DNA of 64,000 nt from Micractinium sp. NFX-FRZ (Eukaryota > Chlorophyta > Trebouxiophyceae > Chlorellales > Chlorellaceae). The notes below the pieces were generated by a model. That model had not been told where the DNA came from, did no database searches, and was given only the letters and a program-made list of their open reading frames with translations. Position numbers and translations under genes: made by a program. The stretch is from assembly GCA_029339195.1 (NCBI GenBank), contig JAPTJF010000022.1:218871-282870 (forward strand), in the 5' to 3' direction. This document shows positions 11,901 through 22,468 of the stretch, one piece after another (within the stretch, counting starts at the first letter, position 1; every line of letters begins with the position of its first letter).

Positions 11901-14900
11901 TGCTCACCAACGCCGCACCCAACGAGCCGACGCAGCTGCACCTGACGCCCGGCACGGCCGCGTCCGAGTGAGGGGGTAGTTAGTGCAAGGGCCTCTTTCG
12001 TTGCACACCCAAGGGAGGCACGTATGCTGCCTCTGAGAAAGTTGAAGACACATGAAAGAACAGCGGCTGGTGTTAGCTGACCTTGCTTGCAAGAGCGAGG
12101 CCGTGTGTGGCCGCCAGCACTTTTCTTTCTCTCAGCATGAACCTGCCAGCCAACTGAGCCTCCGAATCTTGCTGGCATGCCTGCAGGATGACGGTGCAGT
12201 GGGTGACCAAGAACGCAGCACAGCCGACCGTGGTGTGGGGTGAGTGCCCGGGTGCCCTTGGATGCAGTGACATCACCAGGGCAGGGCTGGCTGGCTTCTG
12301 CACTGTTGCCGGTGCTGCTGCCTGCACAATGCCGCTAGCTGGTTGGTGCATCCAGTGTTGTATGCTTACACATTGCCGCTGCCACTGCTGGCCCAGCTGT
12401 CGACAATATCCACCCACCGCACCGGTGTGGCTGCAGGCTTGGCCCCCGGCAGCCTGGCCAGCAGCGCTGCTGCCGACTCGCGCACTTATTCGAAGCAGGA
12501 CATCAAGGACGGCTGCGGGTGGGGCAATGCAACCCTGCCTGCCAACGCCAACCTTGTGTCGGGTGCGCTGGCCGCCAGCGTGGGGGAGGGAGGTGGGGTG
12601 GTGAGGGCGCCATGTGGGGCTTGGGGACGCCATGTGGGTGGTGAGGATGCCATGCGGGGCTTGGGGACGCCATGTGGGTGGTGAGGGCGCCATGTGGGTG
12701 GTGAGGATGCCATGTGGGTGGAGAGGGCAACATGTGCGTGGTGAGGATGCCCAGCGGACTTCTCTCTACAGCTTGCTCGGCGCAGTGCTTGTGCCTCTTC
12801 ACACGGGCATGTGCTCATCACATGTGTTCCTCACAATGCCTGACTGACTGCTCACCGATGCTGCAGTCGGCAAGGGCTGGCTGGCACCTGGCACGCTGCA
12901 CCTTGCCAGGATGACGGGCCTGCAGCCCTCCACCACATACTACTACCAAGTGACGGACCAGGTGGGTGGGTGCAAGTGGGCGCGTGCATGGGCAGTGAGG
13001 TGCACCCCAGGCAGGGCCACTCTAGCTTCGGTAGGCAAGCAGTCCGCGGGAGCTGCAGCGTGCCGCCTGGAGCTGCAGCCGGTGCTAGGCTCATAAACCC
13101 TACCTTTGCCAGCCCCACCAGCCCCACCAGCCCCCACAACTCATGCGCATGGGGAGGCACCCTCTCACCGGCCGCTGGTGCATTTGTCGCCCCGCCCTGC
13201 AGGCCAGCGGCGCCGCTAGCCCCGTGCATTCCTTCACCACCGCCCCCGCCGCCGGCGACGACGCCACCCTCACCATGCTGCTGGCTGCCGACACCGGCAC
13301 GGGAGAGAACAACGACAACGCGTTGCGCCCCACCGCTCACAAGACCGTGGGGGCCTACGCCGTCTTCAAGGTGGGGCGGTCCATCACTGCCTGCTGGCTG
13401 GAAATGCCACCCAGCCCGCCGCTCAGCCGGTAGCAGCACAGCTGGCCAAGCGCTGGTTATGAGCGCTCTATGCTAGCATACACCTGCCAGGTAGCTTCCC
13501 TGGGTGACCGACCCAGCCTCCCCCGGTCCTCCTCACCCCCACCGCCTGCCCCTCCCGTTGAACTCCCAGGCCATGAACGCCGCCGCCGCCGCCAGCCCCA
13601 CCCCCGTCATGTCCTTTATCAACGGAGACATCAGCTACGCAGGTGGGCAGGGCAGGGCAGGGCAGGGCAGGGCAGGTTCCAGCTGCTGCCGACGTTCGCA
13701 TGTTGGGGCGGCGCCTGTGTGGCACTCTGCCTGGCAGTGTGGCAGCACCCCGCCCCGCTTGCAGTTGGTTCTCACTCCCCCCGCCCCCGCCCCTGCACCT
13801 GCCCCCGCTCCCCCCTGCAAGCAGATGGCGTGCTGTACGACTGGCAGCAGATGATGGACCACGCCGCACCCATGATGGCCTCCGTACCCATCCTCACCAC
13901 CCCGGGCAACCACGAGGCACCTGGGCCTGCTTGCTTTGGCTTGGGTTTGGCGGGCAAGGCGGAGCGCAGTGCACCGCGCGGTCCGGGTGCATGAGTGGCG
14001 GCGATGTCTTGGCAACTGTGCCCTCCCTGCATCGCTTTTTGTTGTACCCGCACGTGTATACGTGGTGCTGGTTGCAAGCCACGCGTGCATTGCGCCGCGC
14101 CACCTCAGCTTGCTGCCTCAAAGCTCAGACACAGCTAACAACTGCCAGCTTGCTAACCGCGCTCCCGCCCTTGCTCACTTCCCTGCAGCGCGACTATTAC
14201 TACTCCTCTGGCGGCGTGGTGGTCGACTCGGGCGACGCCATCAAGGACAGCGGCACACCAAAGTGCGTGTGCCGACAGTCTCTGTGCTGCGGCTCGCTGC
14301 TTGTCGGGGTAACGCTGCCTTGGTGCTCTTGGGCCCGAGCCCCGTCCAGTCACCCCTCGGTGCCTTGACGCATCACCCCTTGGTTGCTGCCGCAGGTATG
14401 GCGGCGAGTGCGGCATTCCCTACGAGGCGCTGTTTGTCAACCCCAACACCACGCGGGCACAGCAGTGGCACAGCATTGACGTCGGACCCGTCCACTTCCT
14501 GCAGCTGTCCAGCGGTGAGCGAGGCTGGGGATGGGCGGTGCAACGCCTGCACCAGTGCCCTGCAGCCTGGGCCTTTAACGAGGCGGGGACGTGGTGGTGG
14601 TGTGCGGCGGTACAACGGAATGCTCTAGCCGCTGCTCGCAAAAGGGCCCTCTTGAGGCCACGTGTGACCCCTCATCTCCCCGCTGTGCCCCGCCTGCAGA
14701 GCTGGACATGCGCCGCGGCTCCCCCCAGCAGCAGTTTGCCATCGCTGACCTGGCGGCTGTCAACCGCACCAAGACGCCCTTTGTCGTCGTCTCCTGGCAC
14801 CGTCTCATGTACTCTGCCGCCGCCGACACCGATTCGGGTGAGCTCCGCACAGCGGGTAGGGGGCCATGCGGAGTGCCCTGCTGCTCCCCAGCCAGGAGCT

Positions 14901-17900
14901 CGCGCCCTCGCTCCTTGCTCCTTGCTCCCTTGCCTGCCACTCTCAGGCTGACGGACAGGCTGGCGGCACACGTGGCCTGAGGCTGGGCTGCCCTGCACCT
15001 GGCCCACCCTCGCCCCCGACCAACCCTGCCCTGCCTGGCACGACCCGCCCCTCGCTGCCCCCCCTTGCAGACTACATCTGGGGCGACGTGTTCATGATGC
15101 AGCAGGGGTGGGACGACGTGCTGTACTACGGCGGCGTGGATGCCGTGTTCAACGGCCACTTCCACGTGTACCACAGGTGCCGCGCTGCGTGCTGTGCTTG
15201 ATTTGTGCTGTGCTGTGCTGCGTGCTGTGCTGTGCCATGGAGTGCATTGCGTGTGCTGCACTGGTTCCTGCAGGGCTGGCCGTCAAGTATTGGTTGCTCG
15301 CCCTGCCACCTGGCAGGCCTGCCGTCTTGAGTTCAAATACGCCGAGCCCAGCCGCACTGCGCCCCCACAACTCACCCCACTCACCCCACCCGCGCCCCAC
15401 CCGACTGCGCAGGACCTGCCCCGTGTACAACCGTGCTTGCGTGCCCGACCGTGCCGACGGCGTGCGGGGCGCCCCCGTGCACATCAACACCGGCTGGGGC
15501 GGCCCCTCCTCTGCCGACAAGCTGCCCCTCAACGCCAACGGCCAGTCGGTGCACCCGTACATCGAGGTGACCAGCGGCGCCACCCAGCGCTTTGGGTTTG
15601 TCAAGATGACGGTCAACCGCACCCACATGGTGCTGGACTCCATCCCAGTGGATTGGAACTACAACACAAGTGAGGGGGCGGGGGGCGGGGGCCAGGCAGG
15701 AGCTGCCGAGTGGTGGGCTGGGCAGGTGCCAGCCAAGACATTTGGGGTGGGTCTGGGTCTGGTTGTGTGCCGGTGGTCGGGCACAGCGCCTGCCCACACT
15801 TTCTGTCTGCCACCTGGCGTGCCCTGCCGCGCCTGCTTGTTCGCAGCGCAGCCGCCGCCCTGCCACTCCCTGCCCCACCCGTGCCCCCTGCCCTGTGCCC
15901 CGGCAGCCTCCAAGACGTACTACGGCAGCATGGCTGCGCTTGCGCCGCTCGACTCCATCACCCTCAAGGCCGGCCGGGCAGCCCGCTCCAGCGTCAAGCT
16001 GGCCATTGTGCACGTCAATGACATTCATGCCAGGTAGAGGTGCCGGCACCTGGGTGCCAGCAAGGTGCATTCTGTACTGAGGCGGAGACTAATGCCATGC
16101 CCGCACGGGCGGCCCACAAAAAGGCTTCCACGCAACTCGCTCCTTGACCCACCCCGCCGCCTGCCTCCCTGCCTCTCTCTCTCGCCCCCTGCCCCCCCTG
16201 CAGGATCGAGCCTGCCGACTCCAGCTTCAACCCGGTGCCCGCGGCCAAGTACGGCACCGCCTATGGCGGCCTGGCACGCCTGGCTGGCTTCATCGCCGCC
16301 GCACGCTCCCAGGCGGCGGCCGCCGACCAGGACATTCTGGTGCTGCACGCGGGTGAGGCCCTGGGAGCAGTGGGGTTGCTGCAAAACGGCAACAGCGACC
16401 GGCCTTGCTCTGCAATCTGCTTGCGCCACCGGCTCCAGACTGCACCCACACCCGCATGCATTGCTTGCTCCTTCACCTCCTGCTGTGCCCATCTGCACCT
16501 CCCTCCCCGCCCGCCCACCCGAGCAGGCGACCAGTACACGGGCACCAGCTGGGATTCGTACTACACGCGGCAGGGCAACTTCAGCGTGGCAGGACTGCTC
16601 AACATGATCGGCTTTGATGCCATGGCCGCCGGAAACCACGAGGTGCGGGCGAGAGGGTTGGCTGTGGTGGAACAGAGCAACCGGCGGCACTCGCTCGCCT
16701 TTTTTTTTTGTGGCAGTGGACCGTTGGTGCCCGCTCGTCTCCTCGCCCTCCCGGCTCTCAAGGCGCTCTGCAACCTCCGCTTCCACCCCTGGCCCGCAGT
16801 TTGACTACGGCCCAGGCAACCTTGCCGGCTTTGCCAGCACCCTGACTGCGCCCGTCCTCAGCTGCAACGTGGATGTGAGCAAATCCGAGCTGGCAGGCAA
16901 GGTGGCGCCCTTCATCGTCAAGACGCTGCCGCGCAGCGGCAAGAAGGTTGCCATCATCGGGCTGTCACCGCCCGACACCGCCGTCACCAGCTCGCCAGGC
17001 AAGGCTGGGGTCTGCATGCATATGCTGGTGGCAGTGCAGGATGAGCAGGCAGGGTGGGTGGGGCAGGGTGGGGCGCCCCATGCCCCCCGTCCAAGGCGCG
17101 ACGGAAGCTCTGCCCCTTGCCCCATCCCCACCGTACTGCAGGCCCCAACGTCACCATCCTGAGCATCGAGGCCTCCCTGCCCGGATGCATTGCGGACGCC
17201 AAGGCGCAGGGCGCCGACATGATCGTACTCCTGGCGCATGTGAGAGGGGCACGGGCTGCCTGCCGTGTGGTGTGGTGTGAACTTGCTGGCGGCAAGGGTG
17301 CCTTGCCTGGTGCTGTGCGCGCTCACTGAGCCATGCGTGCCGCCCCCCTGCACTGGTGCCGTTTGACAGTTTCCTCGCTGGGCGACCTGCCGCTCCCTCC
17401 CGCAACCCTGCCCCGCAGATTGGGTACGACCGTGACCTGTCTGTGGCTGGCAGCGCCGCCTTCCAGGAAGTGGACATCATCATCGGAGGCCACTCCCACT
17501 CCCTTTTGTACGGCGCCCCCGCCCCCGGCGGCCAGCCCCAGCTGCCCGGCAGCCCCAACCCCAACCTCACCAGCAGCGCGCGTGAGGGGGCGGTGGCATC
17601 CGGCCCCTACCCCACCAACGTGCTCAACGGCAACAAGACCATCCCCACTGCCACCGCACTGTGGGGCTCCAGGTCTGTGGGGGGGGGGGGCGGCCGTGGA
17701 GCATTGCCAACTCCCCCCTCCCTCCGTGCCTCCCTTGCTGCCTCGAGCTGCCCTCCCTCCCACCCTCCCCGCTTGCCCGCCTCCTCACTTACCCTCCCCC
17801 CGCCGCCTGCCCTCCCCCTTGCTGTCATGCGCTGCAGGTATGTGGGCAGCCTGGCCACCGAGTGGGACCTGGCCGGCTCCCTCCTCACCTACTCCGGCGC

Positions 17901-20900
17901 CCCCGTGCTGCTGGGAGGCAGCGGGTCGGTGAACCCGGTGGCTGAGGACGCCTCAGTGGAGGCACGCGTGGCGGAGCTGCGGGTGCCCCTGGAGGCGCTG
18001 GCCGCCCAGGTCGTGGGTGAGTTGAGCCTCCTCTTGTCTTTTACAGCCTGACCACACGCCTGCCTGGCTATCCAAGTAAGCTGCAGTTTTTAGCCCGCCC
18101 TCCTACTAGCGCGCCCGCCCAACCGAACCACCTGTGCGCCTGCCCTGCTCGGATGCCTTCCTGCCCGCCCGCCTGCCTGTCCCCCAACCCGCCACAACGG
18201 GCAATGCCCGGCCTCCACCACCACCGTGGCATGCAGGCGAGCTGGCCACCCCTCTGGCTGGCCACGCCGACCGCACCATTGGCCGCAACCAGGAGACCAA
18301 CACCGGCAACCTTATCTGTGCGGCGCTCAAGTATGCAGCTCAAAACACCGTGGTGAGTGGCGTTCATGTCTAGGGGTGTGTCTGTGTGTCTCTGCGGCCT
18401 GTGCAGGAGCACGTCCATCGTTTCAAGTTTGCATTTCAAAGAAAGCTTACCTTGCCACCCAGTCCAACAATCCCTGCTTGCTTGCCAGACGTGCACCCTT
18501 GACCTCCCTGCACACCTGGTGTGCCACCCGGCCGCCCTGCTGACCTGACCCAGGCACCGCCCCTGCTCTGACACACACTCTGTGACACCGGGGCCACCTG
18601 CGCTCTGCCCTGCTGTGCGATGCAGCCTGCCGCCGCCGCCGTGCTGGCCGCCAACCCAGGACTGCCCGTGGTGTGCCTGGAGAATGCGGGCGGCATCCGC
18701 TCCGACATCCCCGCCGGCAACGTCACCATGGCGCAGATCAACAGCGTGCTGCCCTTTGGAAACACGTGCGTGGGACAACGGTTGTGGGAGACAGCTCATG
18801 CTACTGCAAGCAGCAATGCTCAAGGCATTCGGTCGGCAGCAAGCGGAGCGCGCTGTCCATGCTCGAGCGCTGCTGCTTGAACGCCCAGCATGCATGCGGT
18901 TGACCACCTGCTCATGCGCACCCGCCCACCCCCCGTGCAGCTTTGTGCTCATGCGCGTCTCCCCCGCCACCATGCTCTCCTCCCTCAACAACGGCCTGTC
19001 TGGCTGGACTGGCGACAGCACCGCGGCGGGCCGCTTCCCTCAGGTGCGCGGGAGGGCCTGGCTGGGAGGGCAGGGGCAGAGACCGTCTCGCAGGGGCGGG
19101 GGAAATTTTGACACTGGGCGTTGTGTGGGGAGCGCCATTCACCGCACAATCGGCACGGCCGGGTGGAGTGTGCAAGGGGCGGTTCAGCATGTCAGCGGCC
19201 AGCACCGCCTCATTTGAACCTCCGTTGGCCGTGTTGCCTCGCAGATTGGCGGCATGCGCCTGGCCTTTGACCCCCGCCTGCCCGACAAGTTTGGCCGGCT
19301 GGTGGACGCCACCCTCACCGATGCCCCCGGCACGCCGTCGCTGCTCACCTACACCGGCGACCTGCTGCTGCTCACCACCAACTTTGTGGCCGCGGGCGGG
19401 GACAAGTGAGCGGGCGGGGGGTGTGCCAGGAGACGAGGGGGCACTGTGCAGCTGCCGTGCCCTGCGCTGGCCTGTTGTCGGATGGCTGGGGGGCAAGCTG
19501 GGGGGTCTGTGGCATGGAACCCCCATCCATGACATGAGGCCCCACCCCGCTCACCAATCCTTTCAACACCCGCCCTTTGCAACTGCACCCCCCACCGCCC
19601 CCCCGGCAGCTTCACCGCCCTGGCGGCCGTCAAGCCGCTGCTGGACACCAGCGTGGGTGATGCCCAGGTGATGGCCGACTACATTGCCGCCAACTCACCC
19701 GTCTCCGCCGCCAAGGACGGACGCATCGCCAACTGCGCCGCCACGCCCAACGAGCTGTGCCCTGTGATCGAGTCGCCGCCCCCGCCTCCAGCACCGTCTC
19801 CCCCCTCCCCTCCGCCGCCCAGCCCCCAGCCTCCCAACCCGTCCCCTCCGCCGCCCAGCCCTCAGCCTCCCAGCCCCTCACCTCCTCCCCCCAGCCCCAA
19901 GCCTCCCAGCCCCTCACCTCCTCCCCCCAGCCCCAAGCCTCCCAGCCCCTCACCTCCGCCTCCCAGCCCCAAGCCTCCCAGCCCCAAGCCTCCGCCTCCC
20001 AGCCCCAAGCCTCCCAGCCCCCGCCCGCCCTCTCCGCCGCCCCCCAAGAAGTCACCTCCTCCCCCCAAGCCCTCTCCCCGCCCGCCGCCCACTCCTGTGG
20101 CCTTCACCGTCGTCAACGTGAAGACAGCCACGGCCTCCGCATCTTCAGTTGGCAGCCGCATTGTTGCACGCAGGACGGTGCGCTACCCGGCCGCTCAAGC
20201 CATCGACAGCAAGGCCTCCACTTTCTTCATGAGCGCGGCTCAGGCAAGCGAGGAGAGGAGGGGAGGGTGGAAAAGAGTTGGGTGGCGCCAGCCTGCAGTG
20301 AGCCTCAACAAGAGGGTACCACCCGCGGATGCAAGCGGCGCCTGCGACCTCCCCCGCACATAACAACAAGGGGTGGGTGGCCTACAGGCCAGCTCAGCGC
20401 TCCACACCTGCCAGCTCAGTGCACCATCCCCTGCTTCTGTCCCCTCACCTCACAGGCGTCCCCCTGGCTCAGCATCGACCTGGGCAGGCGGTACGAGGTG
20501 CAGCGGGTGGTCATCACTGCAGCTGCCGCCAACCTGGGCGCCCCCACCTACACCTCCGCCCACACCTTCACTGTGCGAGTGGGGGATGTCAAGAACGCCC
20601 CCAGCACCGCCAAGCCAGACACCGGGCTGGACCGCAGGTGGGGCCACGGGCGGCGCAGCACAGCAGGGAGGCAGCTCGGTGAAGGGCAGGGCATGCGTTG
20701 TGGGTGCCGTGTGTGCTGCGCTGCGCTGCGCTGCACACTGCTGCCGTGGCTGCAGTCTCAGCTGCCCCTCACTCTCCCAATCCCTCCCCCCCCCGCCCGG
20801 GCTGCCATGCCTGCTGCTGCAGCGCTGGCGCGCTGTGCTCCACCGCCGCCGGACCCCTGAGGCCGTCCACCAGCGTGACCTGCGGGCGCACGGCTGGCGG

Positions 20901-21291
20901 CCGCTTCACCGCCACCCCCAAGGCGGGGCGCTACGTGTCGGTTGAGCTCAAGTCCAGCGTGGCGCGGGCCTTTAGCCAGCTGGCGGTGGCAGAGGTGGCC
21001 ATCTACGCCCGAGGTGCGTGCAGGGAGGGGGGGCAGCCGTGGGCACGCATCAGCAGCAGTGTTTGTGCAGTGCAGGTGGGGCGTGCGGACGGTTTGAGGA
21101 GGTGGTGAGGAGCCTGTGCAGCGCTGTGTTGGCTTCCACAACACCACGCCCTGCGAGACGGAACCTTTTCCTGCTTCCCGGCTGTGCCCGGCACAGTGGC
21201 GGGGGCCCAGCCACTCCTTGCTGCCTCTGCCTCTGCCCCTGACCCCCCGCCCCCTACCCCCTTGCACCCCGATGCTGCAGCCTTGAAGTAA
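1..21291 (+). CDS. Giant multidomain secreted phosphohydrolase, 5' end outside the window
   Basis: I recognise one continuous gene of 58 visible exons. After splicing, the 9,245 nt read without a stop from the window edge (first full codon at 3) to TAA at 21289-21291, about 3,080 codons. Domain order with window-relative residues is: phytase-like propeller 1 (1-502), 5'-nucleotidase 1 (503-1104), propeller 2 (1105-1641), purple acid phosphatase (1642-2195), 5'-nucleotidase 2 (2196-2796), SPPPP hinge (2797-2905), discoidin-like domain (2906-3080). The join between the first nucleotidase and the second propeller is an ordinary phase-2 intron (donor 7034, acceptor 7248), with no stop, start or spacer, so this is one gene rather than two. 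The family knowledge is that these enzymes cleave phosphomonoesters and nucleotides outside the cell. I infer secretion from domain type, the many N-x-S/T sites and the wall-type hinge; the signal peptide would lie upstream of the window. The terminal 11-nt exon (21281-21291) is the least certain. Confidence 0.85.
1262..1396 (+). repeat. CTG-rich microsatellite in an intron
   Basis: Two islands of CTG/CCG triplets are separated by a GCTTAAG-containing spacer in the intron 1220-1501 of the phosphatase gene. The equivalent intron of the second copy (8904-9210) lacks them. Confidence 0.85.
3165..7033 (+). other. Domain block: UshA-type 5'-nucleotidase 1
   Basis: Exons: 3165-3232, 3375-3523, 3680-3795, 3948-4146, 4366-4463, 4664-4917, 5071-5249, 5517-5632, 5852-5991, 6193-6295, 6444-6604, 6812-7033. 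The dinuclear-metal signatures appear in the correct order: HVNDIHAR, GDQYTG, GNHEFDYG, LLAHIGYD and GGHSHSF. The C-terminal substrate domain follows with LENAGGLRADIPAG and LPFGNT. The intron after 4146 uses a GC donor (CCAG|GCAAGG). All metal-site residues expected for the family are present, so the domain looks catalytically intact. Confidence 0.88.
7249..11215 (+). other. Domain block: phytase-like esterase propeller 2
   Basis: Exons: 7249-7474, 7632-7793, 8052-8241, 8525-8607, 8790-8903, 9211-9511, 9811-9956, 10351-10456, 10733-10927, 11127-11215. This is a close duplicate of the first propeller with the same intron positions, plus two introns that the first copy lacks (7794-8051 and 10928-11126). 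The exon at 8790-8903 is base-for-base identical to the one at 1106-1219. Confidence 0.82.
12601..12760 (+). repeat. 20-bp minisatellite, about 8 copies, in an intron
   Basis: The unit is close to GTGAGGATGCCATGTGGGTG and is repeated head to tail with a few substitutions, inside the intron 12563-12866 of the purple acid phosphatase block. Each unit carries a GTGAGG donor-like string. Confidence 0.9.
13643..13677 (+). repeat. GGGCA short tandem repeat
   Basis: A run of GGGCA units begins at the splice donor of the exon ending at 13642, so it makes up the start of that intron. Confidence 0.8.
15907..19769 (+). other. Domain block: UshA-type 5'-nucleotidase 2
   Basis: Exons: 15907-16033, 16204-16352, 16527-16642, 16800-16998, 17142-17239, 17419-17672, 17838-18016, 18237-18352, 18626-18765, 18941-19043, 19245-19405, and 19610 onward. 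It has the same motifs as copy 1 (HVNDIHAR, GDQYTG, GNHEFDYG, LLAHIGYD, GGHSHSL, LENAGGIRSDIPAG, LPFGNT) and the same intron positions and phases, including the GC donor after 16998. The starts of several introns are still alignable with copy 1, so the duplication is recent or kept similar by gene conversion. Confidence 0.88.
19770..20097 (+). other. Proline-rich (SPPPP/SPKPP) hinge
   Basis: About 109 codons of SPPPP, SPQPP and SPKPP repeats lie inside the long exon 19610-20243, between the second nucleotidase and the lectin-like domain. In green algae and plants such repeats are hydroxylated and arabinosylated extensin-type wall modules. I infer that it acts as a rigid, wall-interacting spacer. 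The opposite-strand and shifted-frame open frames here are by-products of the repeat. Confidence 0.85.
20098..21291 (+). other. Domain block: discoidin/fucolectin-like C-terminal domain
   Basis: Exons: end of 19610-20243, then 20456-20637, 20823-21013 and 21281-21291. The segment AIDSKASTFFMSA...ASPWLSIDLG...VQRVVI and the later ...TCGRTAGGRF...GRYVSVEL...EVAIYA are typical of galactose-binding-like (F5/8 type C or fucolectin) folds. The intron at 20244 has a GC donor (CAG|GCAAGC). A carbohydrate- or wall-binding role is inferred. Confidence 0.72.
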
Positions 21292-22468
21292 GGCGAACCT
21301 TGAGTGGGGCAGGCATCCGTGCGTGAACCCCCTCAAGAATCGGCGTGCCCGGCGCCATGCCTCACAGCCGACCCTCACACAATTGGGACCACCTCCCACC
21401 CTCTCAAGATTTCTCGCAAGAATTGACCCAAGCTTCTCCATAAAGTCGCCCCACTTGACCCTACGGCACCCCCCACACAGTGCGGGGTCCCCCACCCACC
21501 CATGGCATCGAGCGTCTGCGATTTGCAGCCCTCCCAGCCTCTCTCGCCTGCTCGGCCCTACAGCTTCCCATGCACTCACTATCTCCCTGCAATTTCCTGG
21601 CGTGTTACTGACATCGAAAACCCCTTTTGAATATGAGGTTGCAAACACATCTTGGTGCATTGTAACTCTTGGCAATGCCAGCGCAGTGCACTGCGAACCA
21701 GTAACTGATCAAAAGAAAGGAAGAAGGACACGGTGAGGGCATGTGTATGAAGAAGGGGGGCGACACGGGGCTGGAGGAGGGAAGCCACGTGTGAGGACAG
21801 GGAAGTCACCACGATGAGCTGACCCTGCGTTATTGTGCGCAGGGGGCAGGTGGATACCCTGGGAAACAACAGGGACCAGGCGCATGGCAGGACGATCTGG
21901 CATAGGCGAGCAGGAAGGTAGGGCTAGCAGTCTCTAAAGTGGGGGTAGCATGGGCCGGGAGGGGACGGTGGCGATCAAAGGAGGGTTGCAAGCCGCGGCC
22001 GGGCATGAGGGGGTCGAAGCACACGCAGGCTTCGTGGCGACAAACGGAGGAACGACATACAGTCGCCCGGTGTTGTGGTAGTGGTGCGATGTATTGTGGC
22101 AGCTGGGAGAGTGAGTGCCTCTAGCCGTGGGGCAAGATAATCAGGCGAGGCAGATGGGATGGGTGTGTCTCATTGATTGATTGGTTGATTGATTGATTCA
22201 AGGCCCCCTGATGAAGATGATGCGCTGCGGCGTGTGCCTGGGGATCTTGCGGGTAGGGAACGAGAAATGGGTAGGGGGACGGCTTGGGAGCTGAGAGGAG
22301 GATTGAGAGGGGCGGCATGAATGCCATACCACGGGTGGATGGATAGCGGAGCTGCTGGTACTCTTGGCGCATGCTGTTGCCGTTCGTTCTTTGTCACACA
22401 TTAAAGGGGTTGCCTTGCCACGGGGCCGAAGAATTGTGGCTCCGGGTGGCGGATCTGGCGCAGGGGCC
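21292..22468. other. Convergent intergenic region
   Basis: This stretch lies between the stops of the phosphatase gene (+) and the MYB-CC gene (-). No coding signal is convincing. It contains the TGTAA above and an imperfect ATTG repeat at about 22171-22199. It should hold both 3' UTRs. Confidence 0.6.
21661..21665 (+). terminator. Candidate polyadenylation signal TGTAA for the phosphatase gene
   Basis: TGTAA is the usual green-algal polyadenylation signal. This is the first one found after the stop at 21291, giving a 3' UTR of about 0.37 kb. Confidence 0.4.

Larger units (their letters stand above)
11394..15669 (+). other. Domain block: purple acid phosphatase
   Basis: Exons: 11394-11596, 11812-11967, 12187-12239, 12437-12562, 12867-12961, 13203-13370, 13570-13642, 13825-13916, 14189-14262, 14396-14514, 14700-14837, 15071-15176, 15413-15669. 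Two beta-sandwich N-terminal domains of the PAP type (VTVSWDL... and MTVQWVT...TYYYQVTD) precede the metal site. The metal-site motifs are ADTGTG, NGDISYA, PGNHE, VVSWHR and NGHFHVYHR, corresponding to the GDxG, GDxxY, GNHE, VxxH and GHxH signatures. The first motif has Ala in place of the usual Gly before the ligand Asp. The intron after GNHE (13917) has no in-phase GT and is best modelled with a weak GC donor. There is no equivalent block in the first half of the gene. Confidence 0.87.

Noticed and set aside
17017..17024. GCATATGC as a PHR1-type binding site (GNATATNC) in the phosphatase gene
   Set aside because: A single copy deep in an intron is expected by chance in 64 kb. Similar matches occur at 40432 and 44656 in unrelated genes.
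19757..20860. Alternative frame through the proline-rich repeat (Ser/Gln/Ala-rich, 367 codons)
   Set aside because: It is a shifted reading of the SPPPP repeat and runs through splice sites. The proline-rich frame joins both neighbouring domains.
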